From contig NZ_LGKG01000149.1 of the NCBI RefSeq assembly GCF_001294335.1, positions 15,161 to 79,160 on the forward strand: 64,000 nucleotides of DNA, given 5' to 3'. Within the stretch, counting starts at the first letter, position 1. Each line of letters begins with the position of its first letter. The notes under the pieces were generated by a model. The model made no database searches and was not told the origin of the DNA. It worked only from the letters and a program-made list of their open reading frames with translations. Shown here piece by piece: positions 55,067 to 63,800 of this stretch. This stretch comes from Streptomyces chattanoogensis. Lineage in GTDB: Bacteria; Actinomycetota; Actinomycetes; Streptomycetales; Streptomycetaceae. The position numbers and the translations under genes were made by a program.

Positions 55067-57034
55067 TTACCTCCGGGGTGGTTCGAGGGGCAGCCGCAGC
55101 TGCATGGGGCGGGGTGGGCGTAGGCGCACGCGGTCGGAAGGAATGCGCAGGGCCAGCTGCCGTGCGAGAGGCATGCGGCCGGCAGGCTGGGAGGCCGACG
55201 GCGCGGTCGGCCGGGCACGGAGCATGGTCGGTTGGGCGAGGCGGCGTTCCGTGTGGATCGGCAGCCACGTCTGGGTGGGCCGGCGCGATCTGGCCGGCGT
55301 GAGCTCAGTGGGGACGGGGAGGGCTCGTGGCCGGACCCGTCGGGCATGAGAGGGGTGGATCACGGCATGGGTCTTCTTCGGTGCACGGGCTACAGGAATG
55401 GTGCTGGGGCCGGGGCGTCGAGGAGTCTGGCCGACGGGCGGTCCGGACGGGGTGCCGGCGCGAACGGTTGCGGCGGGCGCGGGGGGCACATGCGCGACGG
55501 TGCTCGCCTGTCGGGTACCACTCGCTGACGGGGCAGTAGCCGTCGGCTGGTGGCCGGCAGGTTGTGGACTGGGATGGCTCGGGGCGGCTCGTCCCCGGGT
55601 GAGCAGGCCACGGCCGCGCACGTCCCTGCCTTCCGCAGGTCCCGGTCCAAGTGGGCGACTGCCGCCCCCTCCGCCGCGTCCGGGACCGCCCCCACCTCTT
55701 GGTCCGCCACTTCCCCGACCGAGACCCGCCGCCCCGCCACCGCCGGGGCCGCCAGGTCGGCGGCGCAGCAGGCTCATGCCGGGCAGGTAGTGGTCCATGA
55801 GCCGGTACATCGCCAGATGCCGCAGCATCCGCACACTGACGGGTGCCTGGGGCTGATGGATCGGGGTGCCGCGCAAGATGACCTGCAGCGTCCAGCCGGG
55901 AATCTTGAACAACACCCAGAACAGTCCAGACCCCGCAAGCATCGTGCCGAGCTGGTCGGACTTCGGGATCCCCAGCGTCGTGGCACCGGGAGCGAAGAAG
56001 AGCTTGATGGCGAGGACGAACGTGACCGACTGCGCGACCTGGATGACCAGGCACCCGCCCAGGGCCCGCCACCACAGCCGGGCCACCGGATCGGTCACCG
56101 GATGGGCGTGACACGCCAGAGCCAGGGGCGCGCAGACGGCCAGCAGCGCCAGCACCGCGACGCGCACCATGAAGCCGATCAGCACGGCAAGCACCAGCGC
56201 GATCATCATGATCGCCAACAGCAGCAGATACAGCTTCAGCCCGGCGGCCCCGAACAGCGCGAACGGCAGGACACGTTCGACCATGCCCTGCCCAGCGTCC
56301 GCCATATCGGTGGCCATGATCGCGTGAGCAAGGGCATTGGCCAGACCGATCGCCTTGCCCATCACAGTTAGAGAGGTCGCGGCCGCGACGATCCCCAGGA
56401 GCAGGCGCGGGAGGATGTGCTTGACGGCGTAGCGGGTCTGGACAGTCTCGTAGCCCATGACCGTGACGCCGCCCGCGGTCACGAACAGCACGTAGATGCC
56501 GCAGGTGATCTCCAGCATGACGGTCCACAGCCGTTTGACGTCGGCGTGCTTGGTGACGTTGGGAGTCGCCAGCAGGGTGTCGGCGAGGAACTCACGGACC
56601 GGCTTCATGACCTGCTCGATCAGTGTGCCAAGGAACGAGGTGATCGCATCGACGATCATGGCGGGGAAGTCGAGGAGGTCCCAGCCCGAGGAGGTGTCCT
56701 TGATGCACTCGGTTCCCGTGGCCTCGCATGCCGGAGGTGTCGGCCCGGGTGCCGGCTCCGGGGACGCGGGCCGATCAGGCCTCGGGGAGGGGCGGCCCGG
56801 CGCGTGGGTCGGCCCAGGCTCAGGGACGGGATCAGGCTGCGGCGATCCCGCATGCGGCTCTGGGGCGGTGGGTCCGGGCGCGGGCTGAGGTTCAGGCTGG
56901 GGCGGGCCCGGGGCCACGGGCACTTGAGCCGCCGTATGTGCCATGGCGGCCTGTGCGGGAAGCGGAACCAGGAGCAGGATGGTCACGACGGCGAGAAGGG
57001 GCAGGGCGCGGATCAGGCGGCTGGCGCGGATCAT
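55067..57034 (-). CDS. VirB6/TrbL-like T4SS membrane protein
   Basis: 655 residues from the ATG at 57034, which overlaps the pilin stop (ATGA). Signal peptide (res 1-30), a Pro-rich extracytoplasmic stretch, then six or more transmembrane segments between ~150 and 400 (e.g. LYLLLLAIMMIALVLAVLIG), ending in a Gly-rich and then basic Pro-rich cytoplasmic tail. This is the TrbL/VirB6 plan: the inner-membrane channel body. The gene is far longer than its essential core because of the low-complexity tail. Confidence 0.82.
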   Translation of the reverse strand: MIRASRLIRALPLLAVVTILLLVPLPAQAAMAHTAAQVPVAPGPPQPEPQPAPGPTAPEPHAGSPQPDPVPEPGPTHAPGRPSPRPDRPASPEPAPGPTPPACEATGTECIKDTSSGWDLLDFPAMIVDAITSFLGTLIEQVMKPVREFLADTLLATPNVTKHADVKRLWTVMLEITCGIYVLFVTAGGVTVMGYETVQTRYAVKHILPRLLLGIVAAATSLTVMGKAIGLANALAHAIMATDMADAGQGMVERVLPFALFGAAGLKLYLLLLAIMMIALVLAVLIGFMVRVAVLALLAVCAPLALACHAHPVTDPVARLWWRALGGCLVIQVAQSVTFVLAIKLFFAPGATTLGIPKSDQLGTMLAGSGLFWVLFKIPGWTLQVILRGTPIHQPQAPVSVRMLRHLAMYRLMDHYLPGMSLLRRRPGGPGGGGAAGLGRGSGGPRGGGGPGRGGGGGSRPLGPGPAEGRDVRGRGLLTRGRAAPSHPSPQPAGHQPTATAPSASGTRQASTVAHVPPAPAATVRAGTPSGPPVGQTPRRPGPSTIPVARAPKKTHAVIHPSHARRVRPRALPVPTELTPARSRRPTQTWLPIHTERRLAQPTMLRARPTAPSASQPAGRMPLARQLALRIPSDRVRLRPPRPMQLRLPLEPPRR

Positions 57035-57411
57035 TTCCCGCCACCGCCACCAACGCCGACGATGCCCTGCAGCACGGTGACCAGGGCCGGAGCCAGGACC
57101 GCCAGCCCGTAGCCGATGGCCGCAGCCTTCAATGCACGCTTGGCGGATTCGACTTCGCCAGGGTCGCCCCCAGCCATCAGATAGCGAAGCCCGCCGAAGG
57201 TGAGAAACAGCGTGGCGAGCCCGGCCAGCATGCCGACGATCCAGTTCCGCAGATTCTTGATCACAGTCGGGATGTCCGCGACCGCCCACGCACGTGGCGG
57301 GCGCGCCAGCAGTACGAAGGTGGTCAGTGCCGTGATGAAGGCGAGCCGGATCGTCCAGCGGCCTACCAGGCAGATGGGCCGTCGGTTCGGCCAGCGAAGT
57401 CTTGGGAACAC
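57031..57411 (-). CDS. VirB2-like pilin / small T4SS membrane protein
   Basis: 126 residues from the GTG at 57411, which follows GGAGG; longer frames to 57690 have no family features. A long signal-like segment (FITALTTFVLLARPPRAWA) is followed by two hydrophobic helices (WIVGMLAGLATLFLTFGGLR and AAAIGYGLAVLAPALVTVLQ) joined by MAGGDPGEVESAKRAL, the standard layout of VirB2/TrbC-type pilins in Gram-positive T4SS. It would form the extracellular or wall-spanning fibre. First structural gene of the operon. Confidence 0.75.
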   Translation of the reverse strand: MFPRLRWPNRRPICLVGRWTIRLAFITALTTFVLLARPPRAWAVADIPTVIKNLRNWIVGMLAGLATLFLTFGGLRYLMAGGDPGEVESAKRALKAAAIGYGLAVLAPALVTVLQGIVGVGGGGGK

Positions 57412-57772
57412 GGCGGACGCACCTCCAACAGCAACGCACGACAGCGGAGAAGAAGCGGAAACTTGACGGAAACCGGCCCGGCCAGCCACGTTGCACGGGG
57501 GCCGTGCAGTGTGGGGCGAACACGGAACCCTCGTCCCGGGGCCGTCCTCCTTCACGGGGCGGCAGTGGGAACGGGGTGCTCGGGTGTCAGCACGAGACGG
57601 TGTGCTCACCCCACACGGCAACGACCTGGCAACAGAGGACCATGGACGGGTCTGCGCCGGGAGGCGGCGCCGCAGGGTGCGAGTGCGCATCCGGCGGTAC
57701 CGCTTACCCGTAATAGAGATTCACGGGCCGGAAATTGACATCCGGTTCCGGAAAGTCCCGCAGACAGCGCTG
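57412..57772. promoter_or_regulatory. probable promoter region of the T4SS operon
   Basis: A 361-bp gap between the regulator stop and the pilin start. It includes an imperfect repeat around CCGGAAATTGACATCCGG (57731-57748). No gene seen; a minus-strand promoter is likely, though elements are not clear. Confidence 0.4.
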
Positions 57773-58588
57773 TTACTGCTGATAGCGCAGGTGGCCTGCC
57801 AGGTGCTGCTCTGCGGCAGCGCGGTGGCGGTAGAGCTGACGCACACTCACCCCCCGCTCGATGGCCAGGCGCTGCATCGGTTCACCCTCCAGACGCGTAC
57901 GGGCAATCAGCTGTGCCTCGGAGATGCCCACCACGTGGGCCCGCACTGCATGAGCCAGCACGGTGTACTCGTCCAGCTCCTCGCCGCCTTCGGCCCCTGG
58001 GACAGCGTCCTCATGCCCGTCCGGGTTCGCGGCGGGATGCGCCAGGCGGCCCAGGCGCGCCGCCTGGGAACCGGTCTCCCGCTCGGCGCGGCGGCGTGCG
58101 GCATACGCCAGCCGATGCACCGCCCGGTCGGCTGCCGCGAAAAGCTCCCGTCCAGTGTCAGCGGCGTTGGCGTCCACGGATGGCAGGGCGGTGGCGACGG
58201 CGGCGAGGGCCTCCTGCTCGACCTCGGCCCGCTCCAGGTGGGAGGGGCATGCCAGGCGGGCCAGCATCCGGCGCAGAACCGGGACGGTCATGGCGACGGC
58301 CACGGTGTCCCAGGGCTCGCCCAGCTGCTGGGCGCGGCGGACGACCTCACGCCAGGTCTGCTCGCGCAGGGTCGGCGAAGTAGCGGCGTGGGCAAGGCGG
58401 GTGCGGACCTGGTCGACGGGCAGCGTGGGCTGCTCCGGCCCTTCGCACACCAGGTGCGCGGGCATCGTGAGCGGCTGGGGCTCGGCACAAAGGTTGAGGA
58501 AGGACTCCTCCACCGCCTGCAGCGGTGAGCAGCCAGCGGGACGCGTACAAGCGGTGCGACGGCTGGTGGGACGGGGGGTGTGGTGCAT
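57773..58588 (-). CDS. putative regulator of the element with C-terminal helix-turn-helix
   Basis: 271 residues from the ATG at 58588, which has AAGGAG about 9 nt upstream. The body is helical and rich in Arg/Glu; the end (MQRLAIERGVSVRQLYRHRA) is a helix-turn-helix of sigma-70 region 4/LuxR type. It faces the plus-strand methyltransferase-integrase group across a region with an 11-bp-period repeat array, so it probably binds there and controls both directions. Sigma-factor activity is possible but regions 2 and 3 are not evident. Confidence 0.6.
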   Translation of the reverse strand: MHHTPRPTSRRTACTRPAGCSPLQAVEESFLNLCAEPQPLTMPAHLVCEGPEQPTLPVDQVRTRLAHAATSPTLREQTWREVVRRAQQLGEPWDTVAVAMTVPVLRRMLARLACPSHLERAEVEQEALAAVATALPSVDANAADTGRELFAAADRAVHRLAYAARRRAERETGSQAARLGRLAHPAANPDGHEDAVPGAEGGEELDEYTVLAHAVRAHVVGISEAQLIARTRLEGEPMQRLAIERGVSVRQLYRHRAAAEQHLAGHLRYQQ

Positions 58589-59057
58589 GGGGCTCAGCTC
58601 CTTGTGGGGAGTGGCGGACAACGTCTGCCGCAAGCCCTCTCACCGCCCCGTGCCACCCCCGGACCGGCTGCGCGCAGGCGCCGCGCGACGGCTGGGCCAC
58701 TGGTCCGCTCTGTGCGATGGCCCGCCACCGGCTCGCCCCTGATGACCAGCACCACTCGCACGGCCGCCCAACCCGGTATCGAACACAAAGAGATTTCCCG
58801 CCCCGACTACCTCGCCCGATCCGCCGATCCCGGGGTGGCTCGGGCGTGGCTCGCAGGTGGCTCGCCACTGGACCGGAGAGCGACTGACCTGGGCAAAGGC
58901 GACGACCCAATCAAGGGCGAGCCACAACAGGAAGCAGCCTGCCCTCACTCCTCCAGCTCGAACACCTCAGACAGTGACGACAAAGACGGCCAACTTCGTC
59001 CCTATTACTCACGTCAGCACCAGACGGCCAGGACCCCGACCCGGGCGCCACCCGCCC
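58589..59057. promoter_or_regulatory. divergent control region of the element
   Basis: About 470 bp between the regulator (-) and the methyltransferase-like gene (+). It contains the three-fold GTGGCTCG array and its inverted copy. No gene supported. Confidence 0.5.
58835..58864. repeat. three direct GTGGCTCG repeats with 11-bp period
   Basis: Copies at 58835, 58846 and 58857, one helical turn apart, plus an inverted copy (CGAGCCAC) at 58918-58925. This is a typical operator or iteron arrangement, placed between the two divergent operons. Confidence 0.6.
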
Positions 59058-59720
59058 ATGCCCTCCACCGACTCCCACCCCCAAGGCACCGTTCACCGCC
59101 GCACCGCCCGCCCGCTGCCGACCACCCTCTGGCTCCCCGCCCCCGACCAGCCCAACGCGAAGCCGACCCCCGGCACCGTGCTGCCCGGCTGGGCCATTGA
59201 GAAGATCCGCACCGACTTCACTCACCGCCCCGGCCAAGCCCCCGCGCCCCTCCTCAAGCTCTCCATCCGCGACACCGATCCGGGCATGGACGCCCGCACC
59301 CCCGTCGTCACCTACGCCGAGGGTGCACCGAGCAGGCTGTCGATGCTGCTCGCCGAACTCCACCCCGACGCCCTCCCCGCTCCCGCCGACACCCTCGCGG
59401 GCGGGGCCGTCAGCGAGATGCCCGGCGCCATGGAAGAGGGCTGGCCCGGCTTCTTCCACCGCGCGCACCGCCTCCTGCCCACGGACGGACTGCTGTTGCT
59501 CGCCACGCGCCAACGCAGGGACAACGGCATCCTCACCGACCCGCTCGGCTCCCTCATCGCCTGCGCCCGCACCGCGGGCTTCCGCTACCTCCAGCACATC
59601 ATCGTCGCCCACGCCCACCCCGCCGACGACCGCCTCATCCCCGCCCCGCCCGCCGACGCCAGCCCCGGCGTGGCCCACAGCGACCTGATCGTCCTCTCCG
59701 TCATCGACCACAACGGCTGA
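59058..59720 (+). CDS. methyltransferase-like protein lacking SAM and catalytic motifs
   Basis: 220 residues from the ATG at 59058 (no strong ribosome binding site; a start at 58857 would run through low-complexity sequence). It looks like the second half of a Rossmann methyltransferase: a helix after GFFHRAHRLL, strand GLLLLATR, then CARTAGFRYLQHIIVAH and terminal SDLIVLSVIDH. The SAM-binding loop and SPPY-type motif are missing. It precedes a full N4/N6 methyltransferase by 18 bp, so it may be a degenerate partner subunit, as in heterodimeric methyltransferases. This is inferred. Confidence 0.5.
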   Translation: MPSTDSHPQGTVHRRTARPLPTTLWLPAPDQPNAKPTPGTVLPGWAIEKIRTDFTHRPGQAPAPLLKLSIRDTDPGMDARTPVVTYAEGAPSRLSMLLAELHPDALPAPADTLAGGAVSEMPGAMEEGWPGFFHRAHRLLPTDGLLLLATRQRRDNGILTDPLGSLIACARTAGFRYLQHIIVAHAHPADDRLIPAPPADASPGVAHSDLIVLSVIDHNG

Positions 59721-59738
59721 GCCGGAAGGAGTCCACTC

Positions 59739-60692
59739 GTGACAGCGCTCGTGACAGGCCCCCACTCCCTGTGGAACACCGCCCCCACCTCCGCCCCCGC
59801 CCAGCGCAAAGGCCGCTACGTCCCCGGCTCGTCCGCCCACCCCGCCAAGATGCACCCCGGCATCGCCGCCCACGCCATCGCCACCTACACCCGCCCCGGC
59901 GACCTGGTCCTGGACCCGATGTGCGGCATCGGCACCACCCTCGTCGAAGCCCTCCACCTCGGCCGCAACGCCCTCGGCATCGAATACGAACCCCAGTGGG
60001 CCACCCTCGCCTCACGCAACACCCGCTCCGCCGCACAAGAAACCGGCACCGCAACGGGCATCGTCCGCTGCGGCGACGCCCGCCACCTCACCGACCTCGC
60101 TCCTGCCTCTGCCCGTGGCAAGGCGGACCTGGTCGTTACCTCACCGCCGTACGGACCCAGCGTCCACGGACATGTCCGCTCCACCCGTGACACCGGCGAA
60201 AACGGCGTCGTCAAGAAGGACTTCCGCTACAGCCACGACCGCGCCAACCTCGCCCACGTCTCCACCGACCGGCTCCTCGAAGCCTTCACCGAGATCCTCA
60301 CCCAATGCCGCACCATGCTGCGCCCCGGCGGCACCGTCGTCGTCACCACCCGCCCCTGGCGCGAACGCGGCGAACTTATCGACCTGCCCTCCGCCGTCCT
60401 CGCCGCAGGCAAAGCCGCCGGCCTCATGCCCGCCGAACGGTGCGTCGCCCTCCTCGCCGGCATCCGCGACAGCCAGCTGATCACCCGCCCGTCGTTCTTC
60501 CAGATGAAGAACGTCCGCGACGCCCGCCGCCAAGGAATTCCCCTGTCCGTGGTGCAGCACGAGGACGTACTGATCTTCACCAAGTCCAGGAGGTGTGCCG
60601 ACCCGACGCCACGACGAGACGGTACGCCAGCAAGCACAGCAGCCTTCCGCTCGCGCACCTGCTCGCAAAGGGGCCGTCATGGCGGCCACTGA
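59739..60692 (+). CDS. DNA (N4-cytosine or N6-adenine) methyltransferase
   Basis: 317 residues. SAM-binding motif LVLDPMCGIGTT (Asp59) comes before the catalytic TSPPYG (Ser135-Tyr138), then GGTVVVTTRPW. SPPY is more usual for N4-cytosine enzymes. No target-recognition domain is obvious and no restriction endonuclease lies nearby, so it is probably a solitary methyltransferase protecting the element from host restriction. The last ~30 residues are basic and may be non-essential; its end overlaps the C5 enzyme start by 14 nt. Confidence 0.85.
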   Translation: MTALVTGPHSLWNTAPTSAPAQRKGRYVPGSSAHPAKMHPGIAAHAIATYTRPGDLVLDPMCGIGTTLVEALHLGRNALGIEYEPQWATLASRNTRSAAQETGTATGIVRCGDARHLTDLAPASARGKADLVVTSPPYGPSVHGHVRSTRDTGENGVVKKDFRYSHDRANLAHVSTDRLLEAFTEILTQCRTMLRPGGTVVVTTRPWRERGELIDLPSAVLAAGKAAGLMPAERCVALLAGIRDSQLITRPSFFQMKNVRDARRQGIPLSVVQHEDVLIFTKSRRCADPTPRRDGTPASTAAFRSRTCSQRGRHGGH

Positions 60693-61773
60693 GCCCTCGA
60701 TCGGCAGTCTGTTCTCCGGAATCGGCGGCCTCGACCTCGGCGTCCAAACTGCGCTCGGCGGCTGCATCGCCTGGCACGCCGAGACCAACCCCCAGTCCGC
60801 CGCTGTGCTCACCCGTCACTGGCCCGGTATCCCCAACCTCGGCGATGTCCGGACCATCGACTGGCGTCGCGTCGAGCCGGTGAGCGTCGTAACGGCCGGG
60901 TTCCCGTGCCAGGACCTCTCCGTCGCAGGCCCCCGCACCGGACTTGGCACCGGCAGCCGCTCCGGACTATGGCGGCACATCGTCCGCGCCATTGAAGCCC
61001 TTAACCCCTGCCTGGTGGTGATCGAGAATGTCCGAGGCCTCCTGTCCACCCCCGCCGGAGCACACACTCTTCGCCACATGGAACCCTGCACGCGGTGCAT
61101 GGGAGACCCACCCCAGATGCCTCGCCTGCGGGCACTGGGCGTGCTACTCGCGGACCTGGCCGGCCTCGGGTACGACGCGAGCTGGGCATGCCTACGCGCC
61201 AGTGACATCGGCGCGCCACACCGCCGCGAAAGGGCGTTCCTTGCCGCTTGGCCGGCGCCGCTGCCCCGACCGGCCCCTGCTGCTGAAGACGCCGACGGCG
61301 AATCTCGGCTGCAACGGGGGCTCCCAGCACCCCGACAGGCGCAGGGCAGGCGGCCACGGCCCCACCCTTGCCGACGAGGTCGAACACCTACTCCCGACGC
61401 CGGCCTCATCCGACCGGAACGGCAGGGCCGGTACGTCCCCGAAACGCAAGCGCGGCATCAAACTGAGAGCTGCCGCCACTCACCCGCCCGCTGGTGGGGC
61501 GAGTACCTGCCCGCAATCCGCCGATGGGAACGCATCACCGAACGAGCCGCACCAACTGCCACCGTGCCCGGAGCACGTCGGCTGTCCGCCGCATTCGTCG
61601 AATGGATGATGGGCCTTCCCAACGGCCATGTAACCAGCGTGCCCGGCCTGTCACGCGCAGCCCAGCTGCGCCTCCTCGGCAACAGCGTCGTCCCGCCGCA
61701 AGCCACCCACGCACTTGACCACCTGCTCGGCGGACGGATGCCCAAACTCTGCCCGCAGCCACGGGGTACATGA
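60679..61773 (+). CDS. C5-cytosine DNA methyltransferase, probably frameshifted in the middle
   Basis: 364 residues from the ATG at 60679 (AAAGGGG upstream). Motif I SLFSGIGGLDLG, motif IV GFPCQDLS with catalytic Cys77, motif VI VVIENVRGL and motif VIII PHRRERAF are in this frame, as is the end LLGNSVVPPQATHAL (motif X). Between about 61255 and 61480, however, another frame reads PLLLKTPTANLGCNGGSQHP, then GGHGPTLADEVEHLLPTPAS, which looks like the true target-recognition region. Two compensating shifts would explain this, leaving the target domain scrambled. Confidence 0.75.
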   Translation: MAATEPSIGSLFSGIGGLDLGVQTALGGCIAWHAETNPQSAAVLTRHWPGIPNLGDVRTIDWRRVEPVSVVTAGFPCQDLSVAGPRTGLGTGSRSGLWRHIVRAIEALNPCLVVIENVRGLLSTPAGAHTLRHMEPCTRCMGDPPQMPRLRALGVLLADLAGLGYDASWACLRASDIGAPHRRERAFLAAWPAPLPRPAPAAEDADGESRLQRGLPAPRQAQGRRPRPHPCRRGRTPTPDAGLIRPERQGRYVPETQARHQTESCRHSPARWWGEYLPAIRRWERITERAAPTATVPGARRLSAAFVEWMMGLPNGHVTSVPGLSRAAQLRLLGNSVVPPQATHALDHLLGGRMPKLCPQPRGT

Positions 61774-61964
61774 TGCCGCCCACCAACACGAACGCCCCGC
61801 CCCCGGAGCCTCAGCAACCTCCCGCTGCCGAGGCCTCCGAGGTGACGGTCCTCCTCCCGAACGCACCGCCACAGCTCACTGAAAGGGCTGCAGCCGCACT
61901 GCTGCGTTTCATCCGCGACGAGTACGAGCAGCGGCGCTCTGAGCCAGCAGACCAGAGGCCCTAA
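61770..61964 (+). CDS. small hypothetical protein of the methyltransferase operon
   Basis: 64 residues, overlapping the C5 methyltransferase stop (TGATG). Pro-rich start, then a helical part (LTERAAAALLRFIRDEYEQR). Soluble, function unknown; position and overlap support translation. Confidence 0.5.
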   Translation: MMPPTNTNAPPPEPQQPPAAEASEVTVLLPNAPPQLTERAAAALLRFIRDEYEQRRSEPADQRP

Positions 61965-62065
61965 CCGGCAGGCACGGCGGACAACTGGCCCTCTTCCTCG
62001 AGCAGGAGGTACCACGGATCATCGTCATCCGCCGTGCCCGCTCCGTGATCCCCAAAGAGCCGCCC

Positions 62066-63751
62066 ATGACCCGATTCGCCTTCGCCGGACGCTGCTCCAC
62101 CGAGGACCTCCAGGACCCCGAGACCTCCCGCAACTGGCAGCTCACCCGCGCCCGAGCCCTCATCGAACCCGCCGGGGGCACAATCGTCTCCGAGTACTTC
62201 GACGCCGGTCACTCCCGTGCCCTCCCCTGGAAACGCCGCCCTCAAGCGGCCGCCCTCCTCAAAGCCCTTCGCGACCCCCACCGCGGCTTCGATGCCGTCG
62301 TCATCGGCGAACCTCAGCGCACCTTCTACGGCAACCAGTTCGGTAATACCTTCCCCCTCTTCGTCCACTTCGGCGTGCCGCTGTGGGTCCCCGAGGTCGG
62401 CGGGGCCATCGACCCCGACAACGAAGCCCACGACCTGGTCATGTCCGTCTTCGGCGGCATGAGCAAGGGCGAACGCAACCGCATCAAGATCCGCGTCCGC
62501 ACCGCCATGGCCTCCCAGGCCCGGATCGAAGGCCGCTACCTCGGCGGCAGACCTCCCTACGGGTACCGCCTCGCCTTCGCGGGTCGGCACCCCAATCCCG
62601 CGAAGGCCGCCAACGGCAAACACCTCCGCCGCCTCGAACCTGATCCCGACACCGCACTCGTAGTCGTCCGCATCTTCACCGACTACCTGCGTGGCAAGGG
62701 CTTGTACGCCATCGCCGAGGGCCTGACCCATGACGGCATCCCCTGCCCCTCCGCTCATGACCGTGCCCGCAACCGGCACCGCGACGGCCATGCATGGTCC
62801 AAGGGTGCCGTTCGCGCCATCCTTGCCAACCCCCGCTATACCGGCCACCAAGTGTGGAACAAACAGCGCAAGGACGAAGTCCTCCTCGACATCGACGACG
62901 TCACCCTCGGCCACCGCACCAAGCTGGCCTGGAACGCTCCGGATCAGTGGATCTGGTCGGCACAGCCGGTCCACGAGCCACTGATCTCCAAGGACACCTT
63001 CACCCGCGCCCAGGCCAAGCGCCAAGCGCGCAGCACGCACCAGTATCTGGAGCGGAAGCCCCGGCCCAGCGCCCACGGCTACGCGCTGCGCGGGCTGATC
63101 CGCTGCGCCATCTGCGACCGCAGAATGCAGGGCACCTTCAACAACGGGAAGCCCCACTACCGCTGCCGCTACACCGCCGAATACGCCAAGAACGCCGCCA
63201 TGGACCACCCACTCACCGTCTACGTGCGCGAGGAGGTCATCCTCCCCGAGCTCGACAAGTGGATCGCCACGACCTTCGCGCCCGGACGGCTGACCGCCAC
63301 GCTTCACGCGATGCACCAGACACAGAGCTCAGCAGTCCCTGTCACGACAGCGACCGCGGCAGCACGACGCACCATTACCGAATGCAATCGGCGCATCACC
63401 CAGTACCGGGCCGCGCTCGATGCCGGAGCCGATCCCCAGCTCGCCACCGAATGGATCAATCAGACCCAGAGCGAGAAAGCCGCCGCTCAGCAAGATCTCC
63501 TCGCCGCGACCGCGGTCGAGCCTGACATCCTCACCGCAGATCAGATCAGAAGTATGGTCACCGAACTCGGAGCAATGACCGACCGGCTCCTCGCCGCTGC
63601 CCCTGAGCGCAAGCGCCCCATCTATGAAGACTTCGGACTCACGCTGACCCTTGATATGCAAAAGAGGGTTGCGACTGTGGAGTCACAACCCTCTCAAGCA
63701 TGTACATATGATCTGTGTCCGAGGGGGGACTTGAACCCCCACGCCCGATAA
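62066..63751 (+). CDS. large serine recombinase (integrase) of the element
   Basis: 561 residues from the ATG at 62066; a GTG at 62045 is an alternative. The catalytic domain has Ser11 in GRCSTED, the conserved Arg in GEPQRTFYG and SKGERNRIKIRVR after the long helix. A recombinase domain follows (GRPPYGYRL, then AILANPRYTGHQVWNK), then a zinc-ribbon (IRCAICDRRMQGTF with CRYTAEYA) and a coiled coil. The last ~30 codons run through the tRNA terminator hairpin and into the tRNA 3' half (ending CPRGDLNPHAR), so the reading frame itself carries the attachment site. Confidence 0.9.
   Translation: MTRFAFAGRCSTEDLQDPETSRNWQLTRARALIEPAGGTIVSEYFDAGHSRALPWKRRPQAAALLKALRDPHRGFDAVVIGEPQRTFYGNQFGNTFPLFVHFGVPLWVPEVGGAIDPDNEAHDLVMSVFGGMSKGERNRIKIRVRTAMASQARIEGRYLGGRPPYGYRLAFAGRHPNPAKAANGKHLRRLEPDPDTALVVVRIFTDYLRGKGLYAIAEGLTHDGIPCPSAHDRARNRHRDGHAWSKGAVRAILANPRYTGHQVWNKQRKDEVLLDIDDVTLGHRTKLAWNAPDQWIWSAQPVHEPLISKDTFTRAQAKRQARSTHQYLERKPRPSAHGYALRGLIRCAICDRRMQGTFNNGKPHYRCRYTAEYAKNAAMDHPLTVYVREEVILPELDKWIATTFAPGRLTATLHAMHQTQSSAVPVTTATAAARRTITECNRRITQYRAALDAGADPQLATEWINQTQSEKAAAQQDLLAATAVEPDILTADQIRSMVTELGAMTDRLLAAAPERKRPIYEDFGLTLTLDMQKRVATVESQPSQACTYDLCPRGDLNPHAR
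63663..63694 (-). terminator. terminator of tRNA-Leu, inside the integrase frame
   Basis: AGAGGGTTG and CAACCCTCT form a 9-bp stem, extended by GACT/AGTC around a GTGG loop; on the minus strand TTTT follows. It lies 22 bp after the tRNA 3' end and is read as codons by the integrase gene on the other strand. Confidence 0.75.
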
Positions 63752-63800
63752 AGGGCACTAGCACCTCAAGCTAGCGCGTCTGCCATTCCGCCACCCGGAC
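63716..63800 (-). tRNA. tRNA-Leu (anticodon GAG)
   Basis: Acceptor strands GTCCGGG and CTCGGAC pair (one G-U); discriminator A at 63716. The anticodon stem CTAGC/GCTAG encloses TTGAGGT with anticodon GAG; a long variable arm (GTGCCCTTTATCGGGC) and a T-arm with GGGGG/CCCCC around TTCAAGT follow. CCA is not encoded. Its 3' half overlaps the integrase end, marking the element's attachment site. Confidence 0.93.

Larger units (their letters stand above)
45637..63751. mobile_element. integrative conjugative element of the T4SS type in tRNA-Leu(GAG)
   Basis: It groups a conjugation operon (VirB2-, VirB4-, VirB6- and VirD4-like), plasmid-type proteins, three methyltransferase-like genes and a large serine integrase whose frame ends inside tRNA-Leu. 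The right edge lies in the tRNA; the left edge is approximate. No relaxase or replication initiator was recognised. Confidence 0.65.

Noticed and set aside
57735..57740. TTGACA on the plus strand as a promoter
   Set aside because: No -10 element at a suitable distance and no plus-strand gene follows until 59058.
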